Of a stretch of 64,000 nt of DNA, positions 36,536 to 45,616 are shown piece after piece. The translations under genes and the position numbers were made by a program. Each line of letters begins with the position of its first letter. Position 1 is the stretch's first letter. The stretch lies in assembly GCF_002211365.1 (NCBI RefSeq), contig NZ_LOKZ01000036.1, positions 1 through 64,000 of the forward strand, read 5' to 3'. Source of the DNA: Rhizobium sp. R711 (GTDB lineage Bacteria; Pseudomonadota; Alphaproteobacteria; Rhizobiales; Rhizobiaceae). The notes beneath the pieces are model-generated. The model had not been told where the DNA came from, made no database searches, and saw only the letters and a program-made list of their open reading frames with translations.

Positions 36536-36578
36536 CTATCGAAAAAACTGTGATAATGTCGATCGAAATCATCGATAG
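36536..36578. promoter_or_regulatory. Inverted repeats between azoR and lysR
   Basis: The gap has an outer inverted repeat CTATCGA (36536-36542)/TCGATAG (36572-36578) and an inner one TCGAT-N7-ATCGA (36559-36575). LysR regulators bind such T-rich dyads near divergent promoters. The sites lie just ahead of the lysR start at 36591. Confidence 0.5.
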
Positions 36579-36590
36579 ATTGGATGGAAG

Positions 36591-37559
36591 ATGCTTCCGA
36601 ATCCCACACTCGACCAGTTGCAGGTGTTCCTCACCGTTGCGGAAACGGGCAGCTTTTCGGCCGCATCGCGCTCGCTAAACCGTGCTCAATCGGTCATCAG
36701 CTACACGATCGCCAACCTTGAAGCTCAATTGGAAGTGCCGCTTTTCGAGCGCTCCGGCGCAAGGCAGCCGAAGCTGACGGAGGCGGGCAAGGCGCTCCTC
36801 GAAGATGCGCGGCGGCTTGTCTCCGATCTCGAGGTAATGCGCGCCCGCGTGAAAGGGCTGAAGGAAGGGCTGGAGGCCGAAGTCTCCGTCGCGATCAGCG
36901 TCATGGTGCCGTCGCACGCGGTCGTCGACGTGCTGCGCGGGTTCCGTGACAAATTCCCGTCCGTGGCGCTCAGTTTGACGGTGGGCGAACTTGGCGTGGT
37001 GATGGATCTCGTCTTGAGCGGCAAGGCAACGATTGGCATTGGCGGCGCTCTGCTCAAGCAACATGACGCGCTTGTTGCAGAACAAATAGGACACTCCTTC
37101 ATGATGCCCGTTGCCGCACATGATCATCCGCTCGCGAAGATCGGTAGACCGTTGACCCTGGCGGATGTCCGCGAGGAGACGCAGTTGGTGGTGACGGATG
37201 CATCGGGCTTAACAAAAGGCCGTGATTTCAATGTGCTTTCCTACAAAACATGGCGGGTAAGCGACGTTGCGACGAAACACTCTCTCATTCGCGGTGGGCT
37301 GGGTTGGGGCGGCTTGCCCGCCTCGCTTATTCGCAACGATCTGAGAAGCGGTGCTTTGGTCCATCTCGACTTGCCGGCTTTCGAGCAGGGAGAATATCCG
37401 ATCTACGCCATGAGACGGACCGCCAGCCCGCCGGGTCCGGCAGCGAGTTGGATGATCGATGCGTTTCGGGTGAGGCTCGAGCAATGTCCCAGGCACGCCG
37501 ATTTTACAGCTCAACTGGCCGAGCTGTCGCCGCCTGATTTGCCGATTGCCGCCGAGTAA
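36591..37559 (+). CDS. LysR family transcriptional regulator
   Basis: A 322-residue LysR-type regulator. The N-terminal HTH is LDQLQVFLTVAETGSFSAASRSLNRAQSVISYTIANLEAQL (residues 7-47). The C-terminal effector domain begins at about residue 95. It faces azoR and probably regulates it in response to quinone or related compounds. A hairpin between it and the convergent cpdB follows. Confidence 0.92.
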   Translation: MLPNPTLDQLQVFLTVAETGSFSAASRSLNRAQSVISYTIANLEAQLEVPLFERSGARQPKLTEAGKALLEDARRLVSDLEVMRARVKGLKEGLEAEVSVAISVMVPSHAVVDVLRGFRDKFPSVALSLTVGELGVVMDLVLSGKATIGIGGALLKQHDALVAEQIGHSFMMPVAAHDHPLAKIGRPLTLADVREETQLVVTDASGLTKGRDFNVLSYKTWRVSDVATKHSLIRGGLGWGGLPASLIRNDLRSGALVHLDLPAFEQGEYPIYAMRRTASPPGPAASWMIDAFRVRLEQCPRHADFTAQLAELSPPDLPIAAE

Positions 37560-37584
37560 GAGGACGCGGATTTCCCGCGCCCTC
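37560..37584. terminator. Hairpin between lysR and cpdB
   Basis: A stem GAGGACGCGG/CCGCGCCCTC with one A-C mismatch and a five-base loop lies between the convergent lysR and cpdB genes. There is no long U-tract on either side, so it is a weak intrinsic terminator. Confidence 0.45.
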
Positions 37585-37597
37585 GTGAAGCTCACAT

Positions 37598-39586
37598 CTA
37601 GAGTATCAGCCTGAACTTCGAGAAGCCGTCGGTGCCTTCGCCGGCGTCCTCGATCTTGACGCTTTTCACGTCCGCGAGGAATTGCTTGGCCTTCGGACCA
37701 CTCTGGAAGACGGCTGTCGTCCCCGGCAGTGGTTTGAACGTCCAGTTCCCGTCGGCCGAGGGATTGATCGTGCCCTCCTCGTGGACGAAGCGGACAATGA
37801 CGTCGCGATTCGTGTCGGGCGCCTGGAAGATGACCTTGTCGGCAGCAATTTCCGGAAATTTGCCACCACCGCCCGCGCGGTAATTGTTGGTGACGACCAC
37901 GAATTTCTGCTTGAGATCAATGGGCTTGCCGTCAAATTGCAGGTTCTGGATGCGGTTTGAATCGGCATTGATCAGCTTGCCGTCATCATCGAACCTGCGC
38001 GGCTGCGATAGGTCGATCTGATAGGTGACGCCGTCGATCACATCGAAGTTGTAGGATGGGAAGGCGTTGTTCAGCAGGTCCGCATCCTTGGATCCCGGTT
38101 TCACCTCGTTGAACATGGCGGCTGACATTTCCAGCCAGTTCTTCACCTGTTCGCCAGTGATGGCGACGGCCTGGACCGTGTTGGGATAGAGGTAGAGGTC
38201 AGCGACGTTCTTGATCGCGATGTCGCCGGCGGGCACGTCCGTATAGTAGTCCGCGCCGCCGCGACCGCCGGCCTTGAAGGGTGCTGCCGCCGAAAGCACC
38301 GGGAGGTCCTTGTATTCCGTGTCGGCCAACATCTGCTTGATGTACCAGGTCTGTGCCTGGCTAACGATCTGAACGGAAGGATCGTCGGCGACCAGCGCGA
38401 AATAGGAATAGAGCGGCGCCGAGGTCTTGCCGACCGGGGTACGCACATAAGCGAGCGTTGCCTCGTGCTCGGCCTTTGCGGCGTCGATAACGTCCTTTTT
38501 GTCCGCGACGTCGGCGACGACTTTCTTTTTGTCATCGCGGTGGTAGATCGGTCGGGCTTCGGAGGTGAAGTCGACGATCCTCCAGCCTTTGCCGTCCTTC
38601 TCCAGCAGGAGGTCGATCAGGCCGAGATGGGAGCCCCAGAAGCCCGCCATCACCGCCGGCTTGCCGTGCAAGGTGCCTTTCACCGGATCGGCGTTCTGAA
38701 CGCCGTCCCAGGTCTTCGGCCCGGGGAAGACGAGATGCTGGTGCCCGGTGAAGATCGCGTCGATCCCGTCGACTGCGGCAAGATGCAGGGATGCATTCTC
38801 CATCTTCTCGGATGGGGCGGCGCCGTCGATGCCGGAATGCGAAAGCGCGATCACGATATCCGCGCCTTCCTGTTTCATGACAGGTACCCAGGCTTTGGCT
38901 GCCTCAACGATGTCGCGCGTCTGCGTCTTGCCTTCAAGGTTCTTGATGTCCCAAAGCATGATCTGCGGCGGGACGAAGCCGATGAAGCCGATCTTGACCG
39001 GGCTTTCATTACCGGCGCCGTCCTTGATGGTCTTTTCGACGATGATGTACGGCTTCAAAAACAGCTCATCCTTCGTCGGGTCGGACGCGAGTTGGCCCTT
39101 CGTCAGGTTCGCGCAGACGAAGGGGAAGTTCGCCCCGTTCAGCACCTTGAACATGAAGTCGAGGCCATAATTGAATTCATGGTTGCCGAGTGTGCCGACG
39201 GTGTAGCCGAGCGTGTTCATGGCCTTGATGACTGGATGCACGTCGCCGTCCTTCATGCCGCTCTGATAGGCCATATAGTCGCCCATCGGGTTGCCCTGCA
39301 GCACGTCGCCGTTGTCGATCAGCAGCGAATTGGCAGCTTCCGCGCGGATGTTGTCGATGATCGTCGCGGTGCGCGCCAGCCCCATCGTGTCGTTCGGTTT
39401 GTCGGCGTAGTAGTCATAGGGAAAGACGTTGACGTGAATGTCCGTCGTTTCCATCAGGCGCAGATGAGCCTGATTGGCGGCTGCGCGCGCGCTAAAGGGA
39501 TGAAGCAGGATCAGTGCGGACGTCGCGGCAAGGCCGCCAAGCAAGGAGCGGCGGGTCATTGGCGGCAGATCGAGAATGGAAGACAT
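37598..39586 (-). CDS. cpdB: 2',3'-cyclic-nucleotide 2'-phosphodiesterase / 3'-nucleotidase
   Basis: A 662-residue periplasmic enzyme. A twin-arginine type signal (MTRRSLLGGLAATSALILLHPFSARA) leads into the metallophosphoesterase domain (ETTDIHVNVFPYDYYADKP, DNGDVLQGNPMGDY, LGNHEFNYGLDFM, SHSGID, FTGHQHLVFPG). The C-terminal 5'-nucleotidase domain contains NNYRAGGGGKFPE. It frees nucleosides from cyclic nucleotides and 3'-nucleotides for uptake. The start at 39586 follows GAAGGAG; an upstream one at 39607 is not needed. Confidence 0.92.
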   Translation of the reverse strand: MSSILDLPPMTRRSLLGGLAATSALILLHPFSARAAANQAHLRLMETTDIHVNVFPYDYYADKPNDTMGLARTATIIDNIRAEAANSLLIDNGDVLQGNPMGDYMAYQSGMKDGDVHPVIKAMNTLGYTVGTLGNHEFNYGLDFMFKVLNGANFPFVCANLTKGQLASDPTKDELFLKPYIIVEKTIKDGAGNESPVKIGFIGFVPPQIMLWDIKNLEGKTQTRDIVEAAKAWVPVMKQEGADIVIALSHSGIDGAAPSEKMENASLHLAAVDGIDAIFTGHQHLVFPGPKTWDGVQNADPVKGTLHGKPAVMAGFWGSHLGLIDLLLEKDGKGWRIVDFTSEARPIYHRDDKKKVVADVADKKDVIDAAKAEHEATLAYVRTPVGKTSAPLYSYFALVADDPSVQIVSQAQTWYIKQMLADTEYKDLPVLSAAAPFKAGGRGGADYYTDVPAGDIAIKNVADLYLYPNTVQAVAITGEQVKNWLEMSAAMFNEVKPGSKDADLLNNAFPSYNFDVIDGVTYQIDLSQPRRFDDDGKLINADSNRIQNLQFDGKPIDLKQKFVVVTNNYRAGGGGKFPEIAADKVIFQAPDTNRDVIVRFVHEEGTINPSADGNWTFKPLPGTTAVFQSGPKAKQFLADVKSVKIEDAGEGTDGFSKFRLIL

Positions 39587-39677
39587 GAAAACTCCTTCGA
39601 AAATCACTGATCGCCCGGCCCCGCAGGCGAGACTAGGGTGATTTGCGAAGGAGTAAACCCTGAAAATGACAGGGGAA

Positions 39678-40013
39678 TTATCGTGTCAGGACCGGTTTCA
39701 CTTCCTTGTGGAAGAATCGGAAGTATGATGCCACCTGCGCACGGGCATTGGAGTTCGGATCGAACTGAATTCCCAGACGGCCATTGTGGCTCCAGCGGAT
39801 GATGCCCTGCAGCGTGCCCAGATCATCAGCAAGAATCTGTACACGGCTGCCGGAGGCGGCATGAATCGGCGCCCGGATTTCGACGGCCATGCCGGTAATC
39901 GACATGTCGAGGATGCGAGCATCCACTTCTTTGGTGAGGTAGCGGACCTTACCGAATATGCGGCAGGACCGGCGCTCGGCCTTGCGGGTAATGATATTCA
40001 GATTGCGTTGCAT
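39678..40013 (-). CDS. PilZ domain protein
   Basis: A 111-residue single-domain protein. The c-di-GMP binding elements are visible: RKAERRSCRIFGKVRY with its arginines, then LDMSITGMAVEIRAPI (D/NxSxxG) about 20 residues later. It probably binds cyclic di-GMP, like the product of the GGDEF gene 5 kb away, though it is not in the same operon. The ATG at 40013 is chosen to give the usual short N-terminus. Confidence 0.87.
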   Translation of the reverse strand: MQRNLNIITRKAERRSCRIFGKVRYLTKEVDARILDMSITGMAVEIRAPIHAASGSRVQILADDLGTLQGIIRWSHNGRLGIQFDPNSNARAQVASYFRFFHKEVKPVLTR

Positions 40014-40083
40014 GTTACGCTCCACCAGAAACATACGGATGAATTCTATGAGGCGAACGTTGAGAATGCTTTAATAGCTCGAT

Positions 40084-40980
40084 CTAAAATTGTGGAGATG
40101 CCGATTGCGAACGTGACCTGCGTGCAACGACATGTTCCCGCCATACGGTGAAGATGCCTGCCGCGACGACGATTGCCGAGCCGACGATCATGTTCAGGCT
40201 CAGCTTCTCATTGTAGATCAATACGCCGATGATCGATGCATAGACGAGCTGTAGATACGTCAGCGGTTGAACTGCCGCTGCATCCAGCATGTCGTAGGCG
40301 CGAATGAGAAAATAGTGGCTCGATATGCTGGTCAGACAGACAAGCGCCATCCATCCCCAATCCCAGCCCGACATCCAGGTCCAATAGAAGGGACCGACCA
40401 GCGACATGGCGATGCCGCCAACGACGCCCGTATAGAAGAAGCTTGTCATGGCCGAATCGTCCCTGCTGACGAGGCGCGTGGCGATGACGTAGAAGGCGAA
40501 GAGGAAGCACGAGAAGACGGCAAGTAGCAGCTTAAAGTCGAAGAACCCGCCTTCCGGCTTGAGGATCAGCAGCACCCCGACGAGACCCGCACCAATCGCC
40601 GTCCAGCGACGCCAGCCGACCCGCTCTCCGAGGATGGGCATCGAGAGCAACGCAATCAGAATCGGCGTCGCTGAGAAGATTGCCTGTGAGTGGGCAAGGC
40701 CGATCAGCGCAAAACAGTTGATGACGACGACAACCTGGGCGGCCAGCAAAATACCCCGGATCAGCTGCAGCAGCGGCCTCCTGGTTTTCGCCGTCTGCTT
40801 CAAGCCACCTCTCATCCTGCTAGCAAGCGCTACGGTGAAGGCGGCGAAGGCCCAGTAGCGGATCATGGTGATGAAGACGGGCGGGTAGGCGGATGCCAGA
40901 TGCTTCGAGATGCCGTCCTGCAGCGAGAAAATGGTGATCGCGAGCAGGACGAAGATATAGCCTTGGGTCTTGGATTTCAT
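40084..40980 (-). CDS. EamA/DMT family transporter
   Basis: A 298-residue inner-membrane protein with ten hydrophobic segments in two EamA repeats. The first repeat runs GYIFVLLAITIFSLQDGISKHLA to GLVGVLLILKPEGG; the second starts near FKLLLAVFSCFLFAFYVIATRLV. Members export small metabolites or drugs. The substrate is unknown. ATG at 40980 begins MKSKTQGYIF. Confidence 0.88.
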   Translation of the reverse strand: MKSKTQGYIFVLLAITIFSLQDGISKHLASAYPPVFITMIRYWAFAAFTVALASRMRGGLKQTAKTRRPLLQLIRGILLAAQVVVVINCFALIGLAHSQAIFSATPILIALLSMPILGERVGWRRWTAIGAGLVGVLLILKPEGGFFDFKLLLAVFSCFLFAFYVIATRLVSRDDSAMTSFFYTGVVGGIAMSLVGPFYWTWMSGWDWGWMALVCLTSISSHYFLIRAYDMLDAAAVQPLTYLQLVYASIIGVLIYNEKLSLNMIVGSAIVVAAGIFTVWREHVVARRSRSQSASPQF

Positions 40981-41068
40981 GCGTGCGTCTTGCTGCGGAG
41001 GATCAGGCAAGGGGTAACGAAGCTGCCACTCCGATGCAAGAACTGTCTGGCGATTTTTGGCTCTTCAG

Positions 41069-41530
41069 TCAGAGCCCGACATTTGGTCTGTCGATGACTT
41101 CCCGCAGGGCAAAGCTCGAATTGATCTTAACAACGTGCGGAAGCGCCGAGAGCCAGTCGCGATGGATGCGCTCGTAGTCCTCGAGGTCGCGGGCGGCAAC
41201 ACGGAGAATGTAGTCATATTCGCCTGACATCAGATAGCAGACGAGAACGTTCGGACAGCGTTTAACGGCGGCCTCGAATTCCGAAAGCGTCTTCGCAAAC
41301 TGACCGGATAGGGAGATATGCACCACCGCGATCATCTTATAGTCGAATGACTTGTGAGAGACGTGCGCGTGATAGCCGCTGATTACACCGCTCTTTTCCA
41401 GGATATCAAGCCGCCGAGAGCAGGCCGATGCCGACAAACCAACCTTGGCTGCAAGATCGGCATTAGTGATGCGGGCGCTGGACTGAAGTGTCTTCAGAAT
41501 CGCAAGATCGATGGTGTCGAGTTCGGACAT
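41069..41530 (-). CDS. Lrp/AsnC family regulator of alanine dehydrogenase
   Basis: A 153-residue Lrp-type regulator. It has the HTH (LAILKTLQSSARITNADLAAKVGLSASACSRRLDILEKSGVISGYHA) and a RAM ligand domain (AVVHISLSGQFAKTLSEFEAAVKRCPNVLVCYLMSGEYDYILRVA). It is divergent from ald and almost certainly controls it in response to alanine, as do AldR-like proteins in other rhizobia and in mycobacteria. Confidence 0.9.
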   Translation of the reverse strand: MSELDTIDLAILKTLQSSARITNADLAAKVGLSASACSRRLDILEKSGVISGYHAHVSHKSFDYKMIAVVHISLSGQFAKTLSEFEAAVKRCPNVLVCYLMSGEYDYILRVAARDLEDYERIHRDWLSALPHVVKINSSFALREVIDRPNVGL

Positions 41531-41576
41531 TCGAAGAACTTTCGATTATTTGCTCGAATTTGCAATAATCTTCGAA
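41530..41576. promoter_or_regulatory. Repeated TTCGA sites between lrp and ald
   Basis: TTCGAA occurs at 41530-41535 and 41571-41576, with a TTCGA-N8-TCGAA inverted repeat between them (41541-41558). The regular spacing suits an Lrp-type octamer wrapping DNA at the divergent lrp/ald promoters. Confidence 0.5.
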
Positions 41577-41683
41577 AATCAGCGTCGGTGCAAACCTTCT
41601 TTGCAAGGACATTTCGCGGCTGTGGTGGTTGGATTTCCTCGTCAAAACACTCCGCCAAGCGGACAAAAAGAGAGGAACGCCCA

Positions 41684-42802
41684 ATGCGTGTCGGTTGCCC
41701 GAAGGAAATCAAGAATCATGAATATCGTGTCGGCCTGACACCTGCATCCGTTCGTGAATATGTCGCTCATGGCCATGAGGTCTGGGTTGAAACCAAGGCA
41801 GGCGCTGGCATTGGTGCCGATGATGCCGCCTACGCGGCCGCTGGCGCAAAGATTGCTGCCTCGGCCAAGGAAATCTTCGAGAAGTGTGACATGATCGTAA
41901 AGGTTAAGGAGCCGCAGCCCTCCGAGTGGGCGCAGCTTCGCGACGGCCAAATTCTCTATACGTATCTCCATCTCGCCCCTGATCCGGAACAGACCAAGGG
42001 CCTCCTTGCTTCCGGCGTCACCGCTGTTGCGTATGAGACTGTAACTGATGATCGCGGCGGCCTGCCGCTCCTGGCGCCGATGTCCGAAGTCGCCGGACGC
42101 CTGTCAATCCAGGCGGGCGCGACCGCGCTGCAGAAGGCGAATGGCGGCCTTGGCATCCTGCTCGGCGGCGTACCCGGCGTGCTGCCGGCCAAGGTTACGG
42201 TCATCGGCGGCGGCGTGGTCGGCTTGCATGCAGCCAGGATGGCGGCGGGCCTCGGTGCCGACGTCAGCATCCTCGATAAGTCTCTTCCGCGTCTGCGCCA
42301 GCTCGACGACATCTTCGGCGGTCGTGTCCACACCCGCTATTCCAGCATTCAGGCGCTGGAAGAGGAAGTATTTTCGGCCGACCTCGTTATCGGCGCTGTG
42401 CTCATTCCGGGGGCGGCCGCACCGAAGCTTGTCACCCGTGAAATGCTGTCGGGCATGAAGCGTGGCTCTGTCATCGTTGACGTCGCCATCGACCAGGGTG
42501 GCTGCTTCGAGACGTCGCATGCGACGACCCATTCCGAACCGACCTATGTTGTCGATGACGTGGTGCATTATTGCGTCGCTAACATGCCAGGCGCGGTGCC
42601 GGTCACTTCAGCGCATGCCCTGAACAATGCGACGCTGGTTTATGGTCTGGCGCTTGCCGACCGTGGGCTGCGCGCCATCGCGGAGGATCGTCACCTCAGG
42701 AACGGTCTCAACATCCACAAGGGCCGTGTCACCAACAAGCCGGTGGCCGAAGCTCTGGGCTATGAAGCCTACGCACCGGAAAGCGTACTGAACGTAGCGT
42801 AA
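41684..42802 (+). CDS. ald: Alanine dehydrogenase
   Basis: A 372-residue enzyme that interconverts L-alanine and pyruvate with NAD. It begins MRVGCPKEIKNHEYRVGLTP; the catalytic Lys75 (MIVKVKEPQ) and His96 (YTYLHLAPD) are in place, and VTVIGGGVVGLHAARMAAGLGADVSILD binds NAD. In rhizobia it is used in alanine catabolism and in the nitrogen economy of bacteroids. The start at 41684 follows AGAGGAA; the frame is open upstream to 41354 through the lrp gene, which is chance. Confidence 0.96.
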   Translation: MRVGCPKEIKNHEYRVGLTPASVREYVAHGHEVWVETKAGAGIGADDAAYAAAGAKIAASAKEIFEKCDMIVKVKEPQPSEWAQLRDGQILYTYLHLAPDPEQTKGLLASGVTAVAYETVTDDRGGLPLLAPMSEVAGRLSIQAGATALQKANGGLGILLGGVPGVLPAKVTVIGGGVVGLHAARMAAGLGADVSILDKSLPRLRQLDDIFGGRVHTRYSSIQALEEEVFSADLVIGAVLIPGAAAPKLVTREMLSGMKRGSVIVDVAIDQGGCFETSHATTHSEPTYVVDDVVHYCVANMPGAVPVTSAHALNNATLVYGLALADRGLRAIAEDRHLRNGLNIHKGRVTNKPVAEALGYEAYAPESVLNVA

Positions 42803-42824
42803 ATCCCATCGCGTCACGTGAGGC

Positions 42825-42860
42825 AGGGCCGGTCGCATTCTCATGCGACCGGCCCTTTTT
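42825..42860 (+). terminator. Terminator after ald
   Basis: A perfect 14-bp stem AGGGCCGGTCGCAT/ATGCGACCGGCCCT with a four-base loop, followed by TTTT. It lies 22 bases after the ald stop and just before the end of the convergent DUF1203 gene. Confidence 0.9.
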
Positions 42861-42864
42861 GCTG

Positions 42865-43332
42865 TCATCTGTCGATGCGGCATTGATAGCAGTTGTTGCG
42901 CGCCGAGCGCACGTGCACATAGGCGATGTCCGTCCGCTCCAGGAGCTGGGCGGCATAGGAGCCGATATCGGGCGTCAGTGTCACAGCGCCCGTGCCGTAA
43001 ACAATGCGGTTTTCGGCATTGTAGCCGCGCACGATGAAATCCGGGCTGGTCAAGACCGGCGGCGGGACCTCTGCCGCAGCATAGCGCTCGCACGGTTGCG
43101 TGTGGAGGAAGATCGGACCGGTCTCAGCATAGGGCTGAAGCTCGGGAAAAGGCCGGTATGCAAAAATCAGCAGTTCCTCGCCATCATCGATGTTCTTCAG
43201 GCAATGACGGCAGGGATGGCCTGGGCCATCTGAGACCATTGTCTCGGGCAAGAAACCGTAGGCGTCTCTACCGCCGTTCCAGAGATTCTCAGCGTCGGCA
43301 GTGGGCATGGCGGAAAAGCGGATGTCGGTCAT
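42865..43332 (-). CDS. DUF1203 family protein
   Basis: A 155-residue protein with the DUF1203 features: the N-terminal MPTADAENLWNGGRDAYGF, PCRHCLKNIDDGEELLIFAYRPFPELQPYAETGPIFLHTQPCERY, and a C-terminal VHVRSARNNCYQCRIDR. The four conserved cysteines in two Cys-x2-Cys pairs (CRHC and CYQC) suggest a metal site. The function is unknown. Confidence 0.85.
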   Translation of the reverse strand: MTDIRFSAMPTADAENLWNGGRDAYGFLPETMVSDGPGHPCRHCLKNIDDGEELLIFAYRPFPELQPYAETGPIFLHTQPCERYAAAEVPPPVLTSPDFIVRGYNAENRIVYGTGAVTLTPDIGSYAAQLLERTDIAYVHVRSARNNCYQCRIDR

Positions 43333-43417
43333 GGCGGATCTCCTTGCTAATTGCCATGAGATGCGCCCTTGCGCCTGCGCCCGCCACCCGATTCTTGCTT
43401 GGTTTCGTCTGACCGGC

Positions 43418-43981
43418 TCACCAATCCTTCTTACTCAGGTCTAGAAGTTCCTTGTCGCTGAGAGGCCGGACGATGCCCGAACCGGTGGAGACCGGTGAAA
43501 AGCCGAACATCTGGTAGAGTTGCAAGGCGCGCGGGTGATCGAGGTTGTTGGTCGTCGTTGTCACCCGCTTCGGATTGAGCGTCCAGATCGCGTAGAGCGA
43601 CTGCAGCAGGAACCATTTTCCGATCCCCAGACCAAGCGCACGCTCGAAGAGCCCGAAGTGGCTGAGTTCGATTGTCTCTTCATCCTCGACGAAGTATTCA
43701 TAGAAGCCAGCGGGCGCGCCATTGACGTAAAGGACGCTGATATTGTTGCGCTTGTCGTGAAGCGTCTTGGCCAGATCCTCGTCGGCCATCCGCAAACGAT
43801 CCACCCACTGCCACCGGGCCCCAACCTGGCGGTAGAGATAGCGGTAGAAGGGCAGCGGAATATCGGGTGCCCGCATGATCGCCGTCTGGATGTTGATCGG
43901 CACCGGGAGGCTTGCCTTCGGCGGTGCCGTCATTTCCAGGCGGGTGATATGGGCTTTCAAAGAAGAGGGCGCCTTCACCAT
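43418..43981 (-). CDS. GNAT family N-acetyltransferase
   Basis: A 187-residue acetyltransferase with FERALGLGIGKWFLLQSL as the acetyl-CoA loop and HPRALQLYQMFGFSPVSTG near the C-terminus. It starts at ATG 43981, four bases after the sseA stop, so it is the last gene of the cysK-alaX-sseA run. The family is the one with RAPDIPLPFYRYLYRQVG.RW.W near the N-terminus, of unknown substrate. Confidence 0.85.
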   Translation of the reverse strand: MVKAPSSLKAHITRLEMTAPPKASLPVPINIQTAIMRAPDIPLPFYRYLYRQVGARWQWVDRLRMADEDLAKTLHDKRNNISVLYVNGAPAGFYEYFVEDEETIELSHFGLFERALGLGIGKWFLLQSLYAIWTLNPKRVTTTTNNLDHPRALQLYQMFGFSPVSTGSGIVRPLSDKELLDLSKKDW

Positions 43982-43985
43982 CGCG

Positions 43986-44855
43986 TCAGGCTTTGACCGG
44001 TTCCGGCGGGCCAGTAACGACGGGCGTGTCTTCGCGGCCACCCCATTCGCTCCAGGAGCCGTCGTAGAGCTTGTTGTCGGTGTGCCCCAGCGACTCCAGC
44101 GCCAGCGTAATGATTGCGGCAGTGATGCCGGAACCGCACGATGTGACGACTGGCTTCGAAAGATCTATGCCCGCGTTCTCGATCGTCCGCTTAAGCTCCG
44201 GCAGCGACTTGAAGCGACCCTGAGTGGCGAAGACGCCCGATGGCAGGTTGCGTGCACCGGGCATGTGGCCGGAGCGCATGCCGGCCCGCGGCTCGGGCTC
44301 GAGCGCTGCAAATCGGCCCGCACTTCTGGCGTCGGCGATCTGCAGCGCGCCGCTCGCAACAATGTCCCGCATTGTGTCAAGAGTGACGACTTTCGAGGCG
44401 TCATAGGTCGGCTTGAAAACCTTGGGGTCGTAGCGAGGCGCGCTTGTCTCAAGCGGGCGCCCCTCTGACTTCCACCCGTCGAGACCGCCGTCGAGTACGT
44501 ATACCTGCCGCGCGCCCATCACGCGAAACAGCCACCAGACCCGTGGTGATGCGAACATCCCGATCCCGTCATAGACGACGATACGATCGTTTTCTCCGAT
44601 CCCGAGTCTGCCAACCTCAGCTGCGAAAAGCTCGGGCGACGGGATAGTGTGCGGCAGCGGTATGGAGTGATCCGCGATCTTGTCCTGATCGAAACGGACG
44701 GCGCCAGGAATATGGCCGGTGGCGTACTCCGCGTCGGCATCGCGCTTCTGTGCCGGCAGATAGAAGGACGCGTCCAGGACGCGCAAGTCCGCCTTGCCCA
44801 GTTCCGCCTGCAGCCAATCGGCCGAAACGACGAAACGGCTTTTTTCTTCGCTCAT
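43986..44855 (-). CDS. sseA: 3-mercaptopyruvate sulfurtransferase
   Basis: A 289-residue enzyme of two rhodanese domains. The catalytic cysteine is Cys240 in TSCGSGITA; the CGSG[IV]T loop marks mercaptopyruvate rather than thiosulfate specificity. It moves sulfur from 3-mercaptopyruvate, a cysteine breakdown product, to acceptors. The first domain carries VVYDGIGMFASPRVWWLF, where no cysteine is present, as usual. The ATG at 44855 follows CAGGGAGAGCAG. Confidence 0.93.
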   Translation of the reverse strand: MSEEKSRFVVSADWLQAELGKADLRVLDASFYLPAQKRDADAEYATGHIPGAVRFDQDKIADHSIPLPHTIPSPELFAAEVGRLGIGENDRIVVYDGIGMFASPRVWWLFRVMGARQVYVLDGGLDGWKSEGRPLETSAPRYDPKVFKPTYDASKVVTLDTMRDIVASGALQIADARSAGRFAALEPEPRAGMRSGHMPGARNLPSGVFATQGRFKSLPELKRTIENAGIDLSKPVVTSCGSGITAAIITLALESLGHTDNKLYDGSWSEWGGREDTPVVTGPPEPVKA

Positions 44856-44872
44856 TCTGCTCTCCCTGGGCT

Positions 44873-45610
44873 TCAGGCTTCGTCGCCGGGAGCGCCGAAG
44901 CGAATTCGGAAGCGACGGTTCTCCTTGCCCTTCTTTTCGATCTTGGCAATGTGAATCTGACCGACTTCCTGAGTTTCGGAGACATGTGTGCCGCCACAAG
45001 GCTGACTGTCAATCGCCGAGTTCTCGCCGATGCAGACAAGGCTGACCCGGCCTAGCCCGATCGGCGGGCGAACATTCTTGGATTTGACGATGCCGGGATT
45101 GGTCGCCAGTTCTTCATCGGCGATCCACTGCAGGTAAACCGGGTGGTTCTGCCGTACCAGCTCCATGAGTTTTTCGGTGACGTCGTCCTTGTCGATCGTC
45201 TCTGTCATGTCGAAGTCGACGCGGCTCTCATCTTCGCCGACAGCCGCACCGGTGATCGGATAGGAGCAGACGACGGAGAGCAGGTGACAGGCGGTGTGCA
45301 TTCGCATCAGCTTATAGCGGCGCGGCCAGTCGACGTGCAGCACCAGCTTTTCACCGACGACCGGCTGTTCCTGGCCCTCGAACGGCACATGCACGACGAT
45401 GTCCTTGGTTGCTCCGTGCTTCGTCTGTCCGAGCGTGATCTTGCTGCCGTCGGCGCGCTCGAGAAAGCCGGTATCGCCCGGCTGCCCGCCTGACGTCGCA
45501 TAGAAGCAGGTCTGATCCAGCTCGATGCCCCCGTCTTCGTGAACGGCGGTTACCTCCGCCTCGCATGTCGAAAGATAGAAATCGTCACGATAGAGGGCAT
45601 TGACGGGCAT
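44873..45610 (-). CDS. Alanyl-tRNA editing protein AlaX
   Basis: A 245-residue free-standing editing domain like the one in alanyl-tRNA synthetase. The metal-binding motifs HTACH (HxxxH) and CGGTH (CxxxH) are present, and the N-terminal part holds the glycine-rich SGGQPGDTG. It removes wrongly attached serine or glycine from tRNA(Ala). The gene lies six bases after the cysK stop and 17 bases before sseA, so all are probably one operon. Confidence 0.9.
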   Translation of the reverse strand: MPVNALYRDDFYLSTCEAEVTAVHEDGGIELDQTCFYATSGGQPGDTGFLERADGSKITLGQTKHGATKDIVVHVPFEGQEQPVVGEKLVLHVDWPRRYKLMRMHTACHLLSVVCSYPITGAAVGEDESRVDFDMTETIDKDDVTEKLMELVRQNHPVYLQWIADEELATNPGIVKSKNVRPPIGLGRVSLVCIGENSAIDSQPCGGTHVSETQEVGQIHIAKIEKKGKENRRFRIRFGAPGDEA

Positions 45611-45616
45611 GGGGTC